From: Massilia aquatica
GTDB lineage: Bacteria > Pseudomonadota > Gammaproteobacteria > Burkholderiales > Burkholderiaceae_D
Direction of reading: 5' to 3'
NCBI RefSeq assembly: GCF_011682045.1
Contig: NZ_VVIW01000009.1
Location: 124,001-188,000, forward strand
Length of the DNA: 64,000 bases
Positions 63,990 through 64,000 of this stretch are shown one piece after another. Position 1 is the first letter of the stretch. Each line of letters opens with the position of its first letter. The translations under genes were made by a program, and so were the position numbers. The notes beneath the pieces are model-generated. The model was not told the DNA's origin. It was given only the letters and a program-made list of their open reading frames with translations, and made no database searches.

Positions 63990-64000
63990 ATGAACGCTGA
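63990..64000 (+). CDS. Start of a further gene (window end)
   Basis: An ATG at 63990 follows the glycosyltransferase stop by one base and reads M-N-A before the window ends. Its closeness suggests a third gene of the MFS-glycosyltransferase operon. Too little is visible to say what it encodes. Confidence 0.4.

Overview
The window is GC-rich, densely coding chromosomal DNA from a betaproteobacterium, most likely Oxalobacteraceae (Massilia, Janthinobacterium or Duganella type). The evidence is gene order and gene content: fur divergent from bamE-dapB-exbB-exbD; the lptD-surA-pdxA-rsmA row divergent from amgK-murU-pepP-ubiH; a three-piece pntAa/pntAb/pntB transhydrogenase; and two-domain lipoproteins of a kind I associate with Massilia. 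The species is inferred; no rRNA or tRNA gene is present to confirm it.

Layout. 0-7 kb: start of leuS, a coiled-coil membrane protein, an AraC regulator, a VOC protein, then a five-gene minus-strand row (bamE, dapB, exbB, exbD, barstar) divergent from fur. 6-13 kb: hrcA, a HAD phosphatase, two paralogous lipoproteins, a beta-lactamase-fold hydrolase, and a Tat-exported PhoX phosphatase preceded by a four-unit Pho-box array. 13-24 kb: outer-membrane biogenesis and rRNA methylation genes (lptD, surA, pdxA, rsmA) facing the MurNAc-recycling pair amgK-murU, pepP and ubiH. 24-35 kb: chemoreceptor, diguanylate cyclase, small heat-shock protein with a candidate RNA thermometer, transhydrogenase, NUDIX and mnmA genes, a degenerate response-regulator receiver, a 5'-3' exonuclease and a GST. 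35-46 kb: an FMN glutamate-synthase-like protein, two large secreted hydrolases, a broken NHL-repeat gene, then an iron block (FeoB-associated protein, feoB, feoA divergent from bfd, tonB and bfr) with Fur-box-like sites between the divergent arms. 46-56 kb: PfkB kinase with its LacI regulator, GST, purB, a glycine-zipper protein, a TonB-dependent receptor, and cytochrome b561 with two YceI proteins. 55-64 kb: stress-envelope genes (glycine-zipper stress protein, GlsB, cardiolipin synthase), an S46 dipeptidyl-peptidase, and at the right edge an MFS transporter followed by a DXD glycosyltransferase that continues into a gene cut by the window end.

Most of the window is core chromosome. The less ordinary items are regulatory or non-coding: the Pho-box array, the hsp20 leader, the divergent Fur sites, and several dispersed palindromes of two families. 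A truncated beta-propeller gene, a receiver domain without its phospho-acceptor, an orphan barstar and the MFS/glycosyltransferase cassette are the main protein-level oddities. I found no CRISPR array, no intact insertion sequence, no integrase and no recognisable defence system.
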